From Plecoglossus altivelis (Eukaryota > Chordata > Actinopteri > Osmeriformes > Plecoglossidae), in contig BROE01000020.1 in the NCBI GenBank assembly GCA_036571765.1, positions 16,125,933-16,189,932 on the forward strand: 64,000 bases of DNA, in the 5' to 3' direction. The stretch's first letter is position 1. Each line of letters opens with the position of its first letter. Shown piece after piece: positions 12,014 through 22,544 of the stretch. Under the pieces are notes generated by a model that worked only from the letters and a program-made list of their open reading frames with translations, did not search any database and was not told the DNA's origin. The position numbers and the translations under genes were made by a program.

Positions 12014-12449
12014 GAGCAGTAGGCCAGGTGTGGTGTGTGTGTGGTGTTGGGTACCAGTAGGGCCAGGTGTGGTGGTGTTGGGTACCAGCAGAGCCAGGTG
12101 TGGTGTGTGTGATGGTGTTGGGTACCAGCAGAGCCAGGTGTGGTGTGTGTGATGGTGTTGGGTACCAGCAGAGCCAGCTGTGTGTGTATGATGGTGTTGG
12201 GTACCAGCAGAGCCAGGTGTGTTGAGTGTGATGGTGTTGGGTACCAGCAGAGCCAGGTGTGTTGAGTGTGATGGTGTTGGGTACCAGCAGAGCCAGGTGT
12301 GGTGTGTGTGATGGTGTTGGGTACCAGCAGAGCCAGGTGTGTTGAGTGTGATGGTGTTGGGTACCAGCAGAGCCAGGTGTGTGTGTATGATGGTGTTGGG
12401 TACCAGCAGAGCCAGGTGTGTGTGTATGATGGTGTTGGGTACCACTCTA
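12014..12449. repeat. 40-bp minisatellite beside the exon 3 donor
   Basis: The 40-bp unit contains GGTACCAGCAGAGCCAGGTG followed by a TG-rich half. Eleven GGTACC cores are present, with a few units shortened. The array reaches within a few bases of the exon 3 donor (12450). On the transcript strand it has no stop in the frame that continues from exon 3 until 11965. Confidence 0.95.
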
Positions 12450-12450
12450 C

Positions 12451-12585
12451 CTTGATGGGCTTCTTGCGTGGCTGCTCCTCATTGTTCTCAGCCTCCTCGT
12501 GCTCCTTGCTACCCTGAGGCAGGTTGGAGTAGTTGGCCAGGCTGCTGAGCAGAGACGACACCATGGGACTGGTGTCCATCTCCTC
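12451..12585 (-). CDS. slc12a5: slc12a5 (KCC2) coding exon 3
   Basis: This 135-bp, phase 0-0 exon encodes residues 52-96, beginning EEMDTSPMVSSLLSSLANYS and ending PRKKPIK. With exon 2 it rebuilds the LFEEEMDTSPMVSSLL block that is highly conserved in KCCs. In KCC structures this N-terminal segment has been seen to reach into the inward-facing vestibule and is considered autoinhibitory (family knowledge). The acceptor reads GTGTGTAG and the donor GTAGAG, both on the minus strand. Skipping would remove 45 residues without a frameshift. It is flanked by a (TG)n acceptor tract on one side and, a few bases past the donor, a 40-bp minisatellite on the other. Confidence 0.97.
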
Positions 12586-12608
12586 CTACACACCCACACC
12601 CACACACA

Positions 12609-12660
<52 letters not shown>
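12586..12660 (-). promoter_or_regulatory. exon 3 acceptor with long (TG)n tract
   Basis: The 75 nt before exon 3 on the transcript strand are almost only TG dinucleotides, broken by a few GGG interruptions, and end GTGTGTAG at the exon. There is no conventional polypyrimidine tract. The arrangement resembles the CFTR exon 9 acceptor, where a (TG)m run lowers exon inclusion through TDP-43. Confidence 0.85.
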
Positions 12661-12662
<2 letters not shown>

Positions 12663-13005
12663 CAGGCAGACACACATACATGCACAGAAACAGAGCCAAA
12701 ATGATACCAAATACCTTTTGTATAGCTGTGTTGGTATCAGGTATCAGTTTAACTTCAAATCCCTCCAGGATACCTGAGGTTTTCTGAAATTCGTTTTCTG
12801 TGTTCCAGTGAAGTAGATGGACTTTGTTCAAGCCTTTTTCTCTGGCGGTTTTTTACGTGCCTGTATTAACCTCAGGTCCCTACTCGCCCTTCAGATGATA
12901 ATTACCCTCATTAATCGATGTCAAGCCCCTTATTCAATCACAAGCCGAATCAGGGAGGGGTATGTGTGTGTGTGCGTGCGTGAGTGCGGGCATTCCTGTA
13001 CGCAC
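12586..13005 (-). other. slc12a5 intron 2
   Basis: This short, 420-bp intron runs from the donor at 13005 to the acceptor at 12586. It contains a short TG/TGCG run beside the donor (12962-12985), a unique AT-rich stretch with several TAAT cores at 12885-12950, about 200 bp of unremarkable sequence, and the (TG)n acceptor tract. Confidence 0.9.
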
Positions 13006-13103
13006 CTCAAACAAGGCCATGTGCTTCCCATCATACTGCTGGCTCTTCTCTGCTGCATCACTGCTGTTGATGAACGGACTGCTTTCCTTGGGGTTACCGT
13101 CAC
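13006..13103 (-). CDS. slc12a5: slc12a5 (KCC2) coding exon 2
   Basis: This 98-bp exon supplies the second and third bases of Gly19 and then residues 20-51. The sequence begins DGNPKESSPFINSSDAAEK and ends DGKHMALFE, in the cytosolic N-terminal domain. The DGNPKESSPFIN block and the MALFE end are signature KCC2 sequence. The acceptor is CTCCTAG (read on the minus strand) and the donor GTGCGT (13000-13005). It enters in phase 1 and leaves in phase 0, so skipping it would shift the frame. The Ser pair in KESSPF lies where phosphorylation has been reported in mammalian KCC2 (family knowledge). The acceptor is preceded by a (TG)n run instead of a usual pyrimidine tract. Confidence 0.96.
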
Positions 13104-13142
13104 CTAGGAGACACACACACACACACACACACAGAGACACAT
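13104..13142 (-). promoter_or_regulatory. exon 2 acceptor with (TG)n tract
   Basis: Read on the transcript strand, this is GTCTC, then about 12 TG dinucleotides, then TCTCCTAG at the exon. Only a very short pyrimidine patch (TCTCCT) separates the TG run from the AG. UG repeats in this position are known binding sites for TDP-43 and CELF-type splicing regulators. Confidence 0.8.
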
Positions 13143-13779
13143 GTAATAAGATAATGGATTACTCACAAACGGATGGATTAGACCAACGCTACACAAGTGC
13201 GAGTAGAGTTCATCGAGAGACAAAGTCCTATGATGGCGGCATAGATAAACGGCGGCTAATGTTCAGCGACGTGCTAATCAACATCAGTATCCCCACTGTG
13301 TGACAGACGCGACATTATCCAGGGTCATTATTCATGATGACTGTTATCAGGACCTGCTTGTTTCTCCCTCCTTATGATCCAAGGCCATGTGCCAGACACG
13401 CCCCCCTCTCCTCCAAGAGTGCCCCCCCCCCACCCCCTCTCGCTGAGCCACGACCAAAGGTGATGTCATCGCCGTGACATCGCTGCGTCGAAGCTGAGGC
13501 ATCCAGTGAGCAGCGGGCGACATTTAAGTCTTTGAAATCACCCCCTCAGGCACAAGGAATACCCTCCCAAATGAGGCACAGAAACCTGGTGAAATGGGTG
13601 AGGGGGAGGGGGGTTGAAGACCAAGCTGTTGACTGAGACAGGACTGTGACAGTCAGTCTGCAGTGTGTGAGTTCTACTAAACCCCTGGCGTGCTGCCCTG
13701 ATGATGCAGCGAGGTTCTATGCAGCGCCACAAACACTAGGAGATCTAAGACAGAGCCCGAACAGAAACTGTGTCTCTCC

Positions 13780-14235
13780 TTCTCTGTCCCTCTCTCTCTC
13801 GCGCGCTCTCTCTCTCTCTCTCTCTCCTGGGGTCATGTGTTGGAATGAGCGCCATGCTGCGCCTTGCGTCTGAGCTATTTTTAGAGAGGCCACGGCAGCC
13901 TTGAGGCTCGGGGGAGGGCATCGCTCTCCCCTCGGCACTCCCACGCTCCGTAAGAGAGAGAGGGAGGGAGGACAGAGAGAGCCACGGAGGGAGAGGACAG
14001 TGTGGGGAGTGGTAGAGAGATGGAGGGAGGGGGAGAGGACGCCGAGAGATGGATGTAGGGGGAGAGGGTAGTGTTGGGAAATTTAAGAGGTGGGGGGGGG
14101 GGGGGGAGACAGAGATAGATTGAGTAGCTGAGAGTAGGAAGATATAGAAGGGAGGAGGAGGGAGAGAGATGTGGATATAATGTAGATGGACAGAGAACAT
14201 GTACCACGTACAGGAGAGGACCAGCATTACTAGGT

Positions 14236-14270
<35 letters not shown>

Positions 14271-14280
14271 AGAGCTGAAA
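13780..14280. repeat. pyrimidine then purine tracts
   Basis: A (TC)n run at 13781-13828 is followed, after 130 bp of unique sequence, by 330 bp of GGA/GA-rich sequence (13948-14276). The purine region includes an interrupted 16-17 bp G-run near 14091-14107. Confidence 0.9.
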
Positions 14281-15520
14281 GAGACAGACAGAAATGATGT
14301 AAAGAATACTACAAGATGAAAAGCATCTGCAGCACTACTTCGACTTCAGCAGGCTTCATCCCACACCCAGAGCTAAATGCCCACTCTGACTGAAAGGTAG
14401 GCAGAGGCCGTGGGTTTGACAGCATCCTGTCTATTAATACTCCAGCAGGCCGGTCCAGGCCAGCTCGCAGGTAGCAGCTGCAGGGGCATCATCCAAAGCC
14501 CCTGAAATAAACATGGAGCTTTGGTTTCCCAACGCTGTGAATACGCCTCAGTGTACACAACTGTACACTCCGTCCATAAACATACTCATGCACCCACCCA
14601 GTTGGCTGACACACTTCCGATGAACAGCTCTTAACAAAGCCAGGAACGAGGGGTGACACCGTGGTCATGTGGTGGTTGTCAAGGTAACACCCCGGGGGGG
14701 GGCGACACGCAGCCCTGCCGTCCTAAAATCACAGATCTCTCCACGGAACATTCCTCCTGATAGCCAATTAACGAAAACTCAGACATCAAAGAGCTGCTGA
14801 CTGTTCTAGAAGGTTGAAGCTTCTGGTAGTCACCACGGTGACCATCTTGCCTCACTTATCCCTGATCTCTCATCTACTATCGCTCTTCAATCTGACAGTG
14901 GCCCTGGGCAACCACCCAGAGATTTAGCGAACTGGGTATCTCCAGAGATGAAACTGCACCCCCGTCGACATCAATGGACTTAAGCAAAACCATATCCTGA
15001 ATCTTAGAGGATACACATTTATTGGATAAATAAAAGCAAAACTAAAATTTGAAAAACTTGCAAAGACCACTTTAATATTCAGTCCAGGAATAAATCAATT
15101 GATCTCAATTTTTACAAAGACGTTATTAAATGATTTCTTAAAATGATAGATAATGGTTTTCAGAAGAGAATCCCTTCATGTGGCCTCAGACAGACAATCA
15201 GTGAGTTGTCTGATGTGGTTTGAGGTACTATGATCTGATAAAGAACTCTGAACCAGAAAAATAGGCTCCAGACTGTGTTGAGTCATTTTCCTGTTAGCAG
15301 ATGTCTTCGCCATGAGACAACACATTTGAACTGTCAGTGAGATGCATGTCCACTCCAAGCTCAAGCATGAAGTGATTTAGCGTCTCTGTGCTGAAAGACA
15401 TCCAGATAGCCCCTTCAGAGGCTGGGAGCTGTGTCTGATCCTGACAGGGCAGGATCATGTTTGAGTGGAAGTCTATGACCTCCAAAATGGGTCCATTAAA
15501 TTCCCGACATCCTTGCGCAT

Positions 15521-15775
15521 GTGTGTGCATGCGTAGCCTCCTGCGTGTGCGCGTGCATGTGTAGCCTCCTGAGTGTGCGTGCAGGTGTGTACACACGCGT
15601 GCATTCGTGCATGTGCATTTGTGGTCTCATGCACGTGTGTATGTGGCCACCTTCATGTGTGTGTGCATGTGTGTGTGCATGTGTGTGTGTGCATGTGTGT
15701 GTGCGTGTGTGTGCATGTGTGTGCATGTGTGTGTGCGTGTGTCTGCATGTGTGTGTGTGTGTGTTTGAGCGCTCC
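15521..15775. repeat. TGTGCA/TG array
   Basis: Alternating purine-pyrimidine sequence built of TGTGTGCA units. It has Z-DNA potential. Confidence 0.9.
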
Positions 15776-16440
15776 CCTGCCAGCTCCATAACATCCTCTA
15801 ATGTGATGACAAGTCTAGTGTCTCATCAGCCATTAATGAGGCATGATGGGAAATCACCATTCTAGCCATCGGACGGTTAGTCCTACGGTGACACCGTCAC
15901 CCTCAGGCTTTCAGGGACCACTGTGAGGCACAGACGGGGACTCTATGTAAGGGTCAAATACACAGTGCAAATATTTGATCTGCTTGTCATACTTTGAACA
16001 GAGAGGTGTCCCCCATGGTGTCTGTGTTCTCAAAGATTTGCTACTCAGCTTCATATATTTCAGCCTACAGCCCAGCTAACTGTTTGCAGTCTAGCTAGCC
16101 TGCAGGTCTGCTAGCAGACAACGCTAAATAGTTTAGCTGCACTGCTAGAGGTCTGTCACCAGGCTAGCTTAGCGTCTGTGCTAAAGGGCTCTCACCTAGC
16201 TTTCTTAGGCTTTCGAAGAGAGGGGCATAACCAAGCTTAGCCTGCCTCCAAGGGGTCTGTAACCTAGCTCATCCTGTCAGCTAGCAGTGTGCTCGCTGTG
16301 AACGCTACACAGAAAAGCCTACACGTTTGCTAGTGGTGTGTATCCTAGCAAGCTTGGTTCCAAATTCCAAGCTGTGGGAGCAGGTTTTGTGGCAGTGCAG
16401 CCAGGGAAAGAGAGGACTGCTGAGGGGTTGAGCCAGAGAC

Positions 16441-16580
16441 GATGTGTGTGTGTGCTTGTGTGGGGTTGTGTGTGTGTGTGTGTGTGTGTACAGCTATCTG
16501 CGCTAAGCCCCAGTGGAGCCTGGGAACATAGGTAGAGTGGTGTGTGTCTGTGTGTCTGCGTGTGTGTGTGTGTGTGTGGC
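16441..16580. repeat. two TG arrays
   Basis: TG runs at 16444-16489 and 16540-16578, separated by unique sequence. Confidence 0.9.
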
Positions 16581-17039
16581 TGACCCGGTGAGGGGTCTGT
16601 ACAGAGCTACATCCCTCCTAATGCTCGGAAGGTTGTCCTGGGGGAGGGCGGGGGGCGGGTGCAGTAATTGGTAACCTGTGGAGCTTGACAGAGCTGGGAG
16701 GAAGGAGACAGGAGGGAGGGAGGATGAGAGGAAGAAAAACAAATCTAAGAGTGCAGGGTATTACAAGACTAGGGAGAAGCTAGGAGGATAGACAACAAAA
16801 TAGAGAGAAGACGGAACGATGAATGTCTGCGGAGGAAGAGAGTGGGAGGGGGAGGGACGGGGCACTTTTTCATCATAAGGTCATGGTTTACAAACTCTCC
16901 AAAACTTCCGAGCGGCCAGCGAACCAATTCATCTCAGAAACATAATTTCCCCCTCAATGCTTAACTGGTGCCAACGTTGCCCATCACAATCCAGTTTTTA
17001 TTACACTTGGCACATCTCTGGACAAGGAGCACCGCTAGA

Positions 17040-17800
17040 GTACTCAGCAGACTGTGACAGAGGGAAATAAGGTGGGGAGAGAGAGGGAGAGGGAGAGAGA
17101 CAAAGGGAGGGGGGTAGAAAGGAAAGAGGGAGGGGGAGGAGGAGGTGGTTATTGCCAAGTCTGATTGGATAACGACGAGTTCTCCACTCGCCAGGTCTGA
17201 TCTAAAGTGATAGGCTATCATCTGGCTGGGTCTGTGGCGATCCCCGTGATAGAATCCTGCAGGTGTGAATCTCAGCAGAACACATTAACACCTCGGCTGC
17301 CTCTGTGGACTACCTCTCTTCGGCTCCCGCACCGCTCTATCCCTCCACCTCTCTGCCCCTCCATCTCTCTGCCCCTCCATCTCTCTGCCCCTCCATCTCT
17401 CCGCCCCTCCACTCCCGCTTACAGTCTGCCAGTATCCCCAGTGGAGAGAAAAGCAATCTAGCCACAGCCCAGGTGACGAAAGTGTACACATGGGTGAGGT
17501 CACCATCTCAGAGCTTCTGTCAACACCCCTCCTCTCCCCTCCCCTCCCTCTCGTCTCCTCTCCTGGTCTCTGCTCTCCTCTCCCAGCCCTCCTCTTCGCT
17601 CCTCCGCTCCCCCTCTCCTCTCTGTTGACAGCTAGACAGCGGGGGACTGCACTGCTGAGTGCAATGGATGGACAGACACAGAAAACCCATCTCACCAAGA
17701 CCAGACCGCTAGCCTGGAGGTGGTGGAGAGACAGAGAGAGAGACATAGAGAGCGAGAGAGAGAGGAGGGGGAGAGAGAGGGGGGAGAGAGGCAGAGAAGT
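17040..17800. repeat. purine and pyrimidine tracts, 16-bp repeat
   Basis: GA-rich at 17070-17150; four to five copies of a 16-bp unit CTCTGCCCCTCCATCT at 17340-17410; pyrimidine-rich at 17525-17625; GA-rich at 17725-17800. Confidence 0.9.
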
Positions 17801-17919
17801 AGTGAGCATGTGTGTAAAATCGAGCAGCTGTCAAATGAGTGAGTGTATGTGAGTGAGGGTGTATGTGTGTGTTATTTGGTGTGTGTGTGTGTACAGAGGA
17901 CATATCAAACAGATCATTT

Positions 17920-17955
17920 CACTTCAAAAGGACCCTTTAGTGTCCTTTTGAAGTG
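17920..17955. other. perfect 14-bp hairpin
   Basis: CACTTCAAAAGGAC (17920-17933) is followed by an 8-nt loop and its exact complement GTCCTTTTGAAGTG (17942-17955), in otherwise unique sequence. With a small bulge the pairing extends a few more bases to ATTT/AAAT. It is shorter than a typical pre-miRNA stem, and no known miRNA is recognised. Confidence 0.7.
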
Positions 17956-18344
17956 GCCAAATTCACTTTCTTATCCAACAGGGAGCAGCGGTCCACGTGG
18001 CTCTCTATGTTGGCTGGAACCCTCTCGTCTCTTCCTAGCTGTCTTACACAAGTAAGGACCAGTCTGGCGCTGAATCACATGACAGACAAACTGAGTTCTA
18101 GTCAACACAATACAGGCTTGGAGAATGGTCTCAGTCCCACTCAACTGTAAGTGCAAACGTATTAGTATTAGTTAAGCTTGTTTATGCTCGAGCTCATTTT
18201 GACTGCAGGTGCTCCAAATTGTGCGCTGACACTTCCAATAGCGTGACGTCTACTTCGAATGATGTCACTAGAAAAGCCTGGACAACGTTCCCTTTTCGCA
18301 GCGTTGATGAGCTTGCAGACAGCAGACCTCCAGACCATGGCATC

Positions 18345-18365
18345 TTCAGGACCATGGACAGAGTC
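18345..18365 (+). promoter_or_regulatory. second, weaker RE1-like site in intron 1
   Basis: The left half TTCAGGACC and right half GGACAGAGTC are separated by AT, the standard spacing. It matches the RE1 consensus at 18 of 21 positions; the mismatches are positions 6, 18 and 20. It lies in non-repeated sequence 5.2 kb upstream (in transcription terms) of exon 2. Position 6 is usually A or C, so affinity may be lower than at the 39.4-kb site. Confidence 0.45.
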
Positions 18366-19039
18366 ATCAGCGGGACAGGCCAGGACGTGAAACGACACAC
18401 CAACCAGCCCACCACACCGCCACTCCATGGCGACCGAGTGAAGCTTAAAAGCCGCTCGTTGTTTCTCAGAGAATGTTCCGCTGGAAATGCAGAACGGTTC
18501 TCCTGTGTTCCCCCTTCTAACAAGCACCAAGAGAGTTCTACATATAGGACAGATACTATATGCTAGGATATGCCAGGCATATACAGTATATGGTCTCATC
18601 AGCTGGCCTGTACTGTCTTTTATGTACCTCACACTGTCTCCCAAACCTGAATTAGGCTCGCCCAGAAGAACAGCCAGGAAACCCAGTGTATGACGCTACA
18701 GTACGTGCAATCCGATGCTTAAATCATTCATCCTTTTAGAATCATATGCATGGTTCGCCTTCGTACTTAAGGCCAGCATCCCTTCCAGACAGTTTCCCAC
18801 TAAGAACCTCACACCCAAAACCTCCTCAGGATCTCAGCTTTCGCCTGTTTGGACTCCCTGCTCAGCGACACCAAGGCACTCCCGTCTCCATAGTGACAGG
18901 TTTGCTTCCTCTAGGAGGTGGATCAGTTTCTGCTCTGCTCTGCCAGCTGCGGACGAGCCTGCCAGAAACATTCATATACGTCCCAATCAAAGAGGTGCCG
19001 TTTCTACAGCAACGGGGATAGGCAGAAAAGGTCAAGATA

Positions 19040-19377
19040 CAGTTCAGTGTGTTTGTGTGTGTGCTTGTGTGTGTGTGTGTGTGTATATATATAGATCAGA
19101 CATGATGAGGAAGCTTAACGAGGCAATAAACTTCAAGAGAGGAGACACAAGACCAAGAAAAGACTTTCCATATCTTTCTTTCTCGCTTCATCTCTCTTTC
19201 TGTCCATCTCTCTCTCTTTCACCCTCTCTCCATCTCTCTCTCTCTCTCTCTCTTTCCCCTTCTCTTTCTCAGGTCTGGCCAGGTCTGATAAGACTCCTAC
19301 AGTCAGGATATATCTGCTGCTTCAGTAGAGGAGCATTACCTGGACGCGTTCACACTGCCCAGCCTTTTTACTGATAC

Positions 19378-19425
<48 letters not shown>

Positions 19426-19475
19426 TGTGTGTGTGCATGTGTGCGTGTGTGTGTGAGAGAGAGAGAGTGTGTGTT
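19040..19475. repeat. TG, TC and TG arrays
   Basis: A TG run ending in TATATATA (19048-19092), a TC tract (19165-19272), and a TG array with GAGAGAGA interruptions (19381-19475). Confidence 0.9.
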
Positions 19476-19679
19476 GCACGCCTATGTGCGGTAAAGTGGG
19501 TGGTGTGAGGAGGAGATGGAGTGGGCTACAGCCGCACTGCGCAAGGCCCTCTGAGGACCTGCTTCGTAGGGACAAATCGTTCCAGGCATTTCACCTCTGG
19601 AGGATGAAGTATATATATTCAAGTGAACAGCGTTCAGGATAGACAGAGATGAGAGAGCGCAGCTTACACTACGCGGCTC

Positions 19680-19980
19680 AGGAACAGACAGACGGACGGA
19701 CAGGCAGACAGACAGGCGGACAGACAGGCACAGGCAACAGCGGACGGGCACCGCTCAGAGAGGCAGGGCAGGACTCAGGCCCGGACGACGGGCAAACGAG
19801 CACGCAGGACAGACACGACAGAAGAGGACGAGACAAGGCGAGACAGGCGGACGGGGCAAACATTCAGGCAGTATCAGACAGGTAGTAATGAGACCGGGAC
19901 AGACAGACAGACAAAAGAAGGGCAGACAGATAGACAGACGGACGGACAGACTGACAGGCGGACAGACACGCAAGTAGACA
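19680..19980. repeat. CAGACGGA-type repeat
   Basis: About 300 bp of imperfect tetra- and octanucleotide units (CAGA, CGGA, CAGG) with decayed internal copies. Confidence 0.9.
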
Positions 19981-20239
19981 GTTTGCGATAATGGTCGTGG
20001 GGGTTGCCCTAGAGGCCGTGTTGTGGAGCTTGTTTGTTGTTGTTCCTATGCGTAAGTACGTTGCTGAGCGTAAGAGCCCTGGGTAGGGTGAACTACTGGA
20101 CTCACAGGAATGCCCGCTGGCACGAGCATGCTTCATTTGCTCAGGGAGCTTTCGAGATGGATTTGGCTATAAGTACATGGGTCTCGCGATAAGGATGCCG
20201 AGTGGCGGCATTCGCAAGTTAGTGGTGTGTGTTGTCCGG

Positions 20240-20350
20240 TAGCTCCGTGTGTGTGTGTGTGTGTGTATGGAGCTAAGCCAGGGACAGCAGAGGCAGTGAC
20301 AGTGACTGATATCTGCTGTAGACTGTTTTGCCCTTCTCAAACATAAAGCA

Positions 20351-20381
<31 letters not shown>

Positions 20382-20815
20382 TTCCAGTGAGATGGATGTG
20401 TCCTTGTCAGCAGGCCTATGTGAAGGTTAACAACATTACCTAACACTCTCTACATGTTTAATTGGTTGCCTCACAGCATGTGAATAAAACACTGTCTGGG
20501 ACTTTGTTATGTTCATGTGAGTTTACCACACACACACTCACAAACACACAAATACACACACACAAACACACACACACAAACACACACACAAACAAACACA
20601 CAAACACACATACACACTGAGGTAAAATAAGCAGTTTGGAGAGAGCATCACCCAGACAACACATCAGTGTTAAATTGTTGTCCAAATTGTTGAATGTTGT
20701 CCCTCTTTCTCTTGCTCTCCCACCCTCTCCCTCATCCTGTCCCTCTCCCTCTCTCACTCCTCTCTCTCTCTCTCCCTCCCTCCGCCTCCCTCTCTCCCCC
20801 TCTCTCTCCGTTACA
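20240..20815. repeat. TG, CA and TC arrays
   Basis: A short TG run at 20246-20268, CA arrays at 20348-20381 and 20526-20616, and a pyrimidine tract at 20700-20812. Confidence 0.9.
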
Positions 20816-20943
20816 TCATGCCTGTCTATGGCCTCGTCTCCCTCTGCGTCTGGCAGGATGATAAGGGCCTCCGGAGAGTTCTGTAGCGGAATGGAACAGC
20901 AAAGCCTGGAAGGTTCTCGCTGAGGCGGAGTAACGCAGGGGCC

Positions 20944-21110
20944 ATGGGGGGTGGAGGGGTGGTGGGGAGGGTAGGGGGGTACGGTGGTAGGGGTGGAGGG
21001 AGGGAGGGAAAGGAAAAAAATTTCCTTTCCCCCCCCCTCCCTCTTCCTCCTTTCCCCTCCCCTTCCCCCCCTCCTCCTCCTCCCCCTTTCCCCCCCAAAG
21101 ATTTTTTTGT
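20944..21110. repeat. G-rich to C-rich inverted tract
   Basis: About 70 bp of G-rich sequence (GGGG runs, G-quadruplex potential) turns at AAAAAAATTT into about 90 bp of C-rich sequence, so the two halves are roughly complementary. GGAAAGGAAA and TTTCCTTTCC flank the turn. Confidence 0.85.
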
Positions 21111-21799
21111 AAAAATCAAAACTCCAGCCAAGAATGCCCAGGGAAGGTTCAACACGTTGTCCCCCCCCATTTCGGTGGGTCCTTGTTGTCTGCTGGAATG
21201 TCCTCCAGGTTATCAGCCCACCGATCGCTAATCAACAGGAGAGTTTGCTGAGATGACTGACTCAGATTCACAGTGTCAACACAGCTGACACAAGGTACAT
21301 GTTGCCATGGAGACACGACGAGAGGGAGGCGCATTCCGACCAACAGAGATTCTACTGTCTAAATGTCTCGCTAAGTACAACGTTTAACCTTGCTGTTTAA
21401 CATGAGAGACAGGGAACAGGACCGGCTGACGAGCTTCTGAATTCCTCGCTCTAAAAGGCACTTTGACACCTGATACAGTCCTGTATGACGTAACACTCAA
21501 TACTGGGTTAAGCTGGAGGACTTCTTGACATTTGTTCTTAGGTACGTTAAGATGAGTTCACCTAAATGCTCAGCATTGCTGGTATCGTTCTGCTATTGTT
21601 CTGTCAGCCCGACTCGAAACCATCCCATTTAGCAGCAGTCTGAACAATACAACAAGCTGGCTTTTGAATGTGTTGGGAATATTACATTTCTGTGTTTGTG
21701 TGAATGTGTGTGTGTGTGGGCCTCTCGGTCAGGATAAAAAGATGTGTCGTGAACAACCAAGCATAGAGAAGCCATCACTCACCAGCTAACACTCAATAC

Positions 21800-22030
21800 A
21801 TCCCCCCACCACACACACCCACACACACACACACACACGCACACACACGCACACACACGCACACACACACGCGCACTCCACAGGATGACTGACAGCAATG
21901 AGGACACTCCAGCTGAATAAAACATGAATCCAGACACACTGTCAGAAGACAGAATTTCTCTGGATGTGACAGATGTGTGTGTGGTGTGTGTGTGTGTCTT
22001 TCTATGTGTGTTGGTGTAAACAGTCTGTGT
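21800..22030. repeat. CA and TG arrays
   Basis: A CA array with CGCA interruptions (21809-21876), then TG runs at 21973-22050 separated by unique sequence. Confidence 0.85.
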
Positions 22031-22153
22031 GCGTCTGTGTGTGTCTGCAGGATTTACATGTTAATGTATCCATAAGACTCTCTAAACCTCTTTTTCAATA
22101 GTATGTCTAATATCCTGTTGGAAAACCGTGAAAACAAAGCATAGCCAAGCTAA

Positions 22154-22262
22154 GCAGGGCACGGCAGGGCAGGGCAGGGCAGGGCAGGGCAGAGCAGGGC
22201 AGTGCAGGGCAGTGCAGGGCAGGGCAACATAGAGCAGTGCAAAGCAGAGCAGAGCAGAGCAT
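22154..22262. repeat. GGGCA pentanucleotide repeat
   Basis: (GCAGG)n/GGGCA units, becoming AGAGC and AGTGC variants toward the right end. Confidence 0.9.
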
Positions 22263-22544
22263 GTCTTCATTTCTGGTCAGTTGAAGATGACATCTTCATC
22301 TCTGTGCTGCCTGCGGCCATCCTGTAGCCTGGGCCGGTCTCCCAGTCAGTCAGGTGGACCGCAGTGGTCAGGCGGAACACAGGCCTGGGGTAAACAACCA
22401 TCATGGCTGGATGAGTCACGGAGCTCGCTAGGTAGCTAGCGTATGCTACATGATGATCCAGTACAGAACATCCTGTTATGGTCTGTCTCTTAACCCAGCT
22501 AACTAAGAGAGGGAGACATCTCCCTGCTAATCTGTCTAGTCTTT

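Larger units (their letters stand above)
4858..12450 (-). other. slc12a5 intron 3
   Basis: This 7.6-kb intron runs between the donor at 12450 and the acceptor at 4858. The stretch 5225-6720 is mostly unique, with one AT-rich trinucleotide tract. The stretch 7100-8640 is unique and AT-rich in places (7380-7860), without repeats or recognisable coding. From 8640 to 10000 it is unique with short GA/CA runs. From 10300 to 11200 it is dominated by purine-rich simple repeats, and from 12014 by a minisatellite. Confidence 0.85.

Noticed and set aside
18168..18644. 158-residue minus and 115-residue plus open frames without low complexity
   Set aside because: They overlap on opposite strands, show no domain I recognise and lie in intron 1. 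The RE1-like site falls inside them. Kept only as unique intron sequence.
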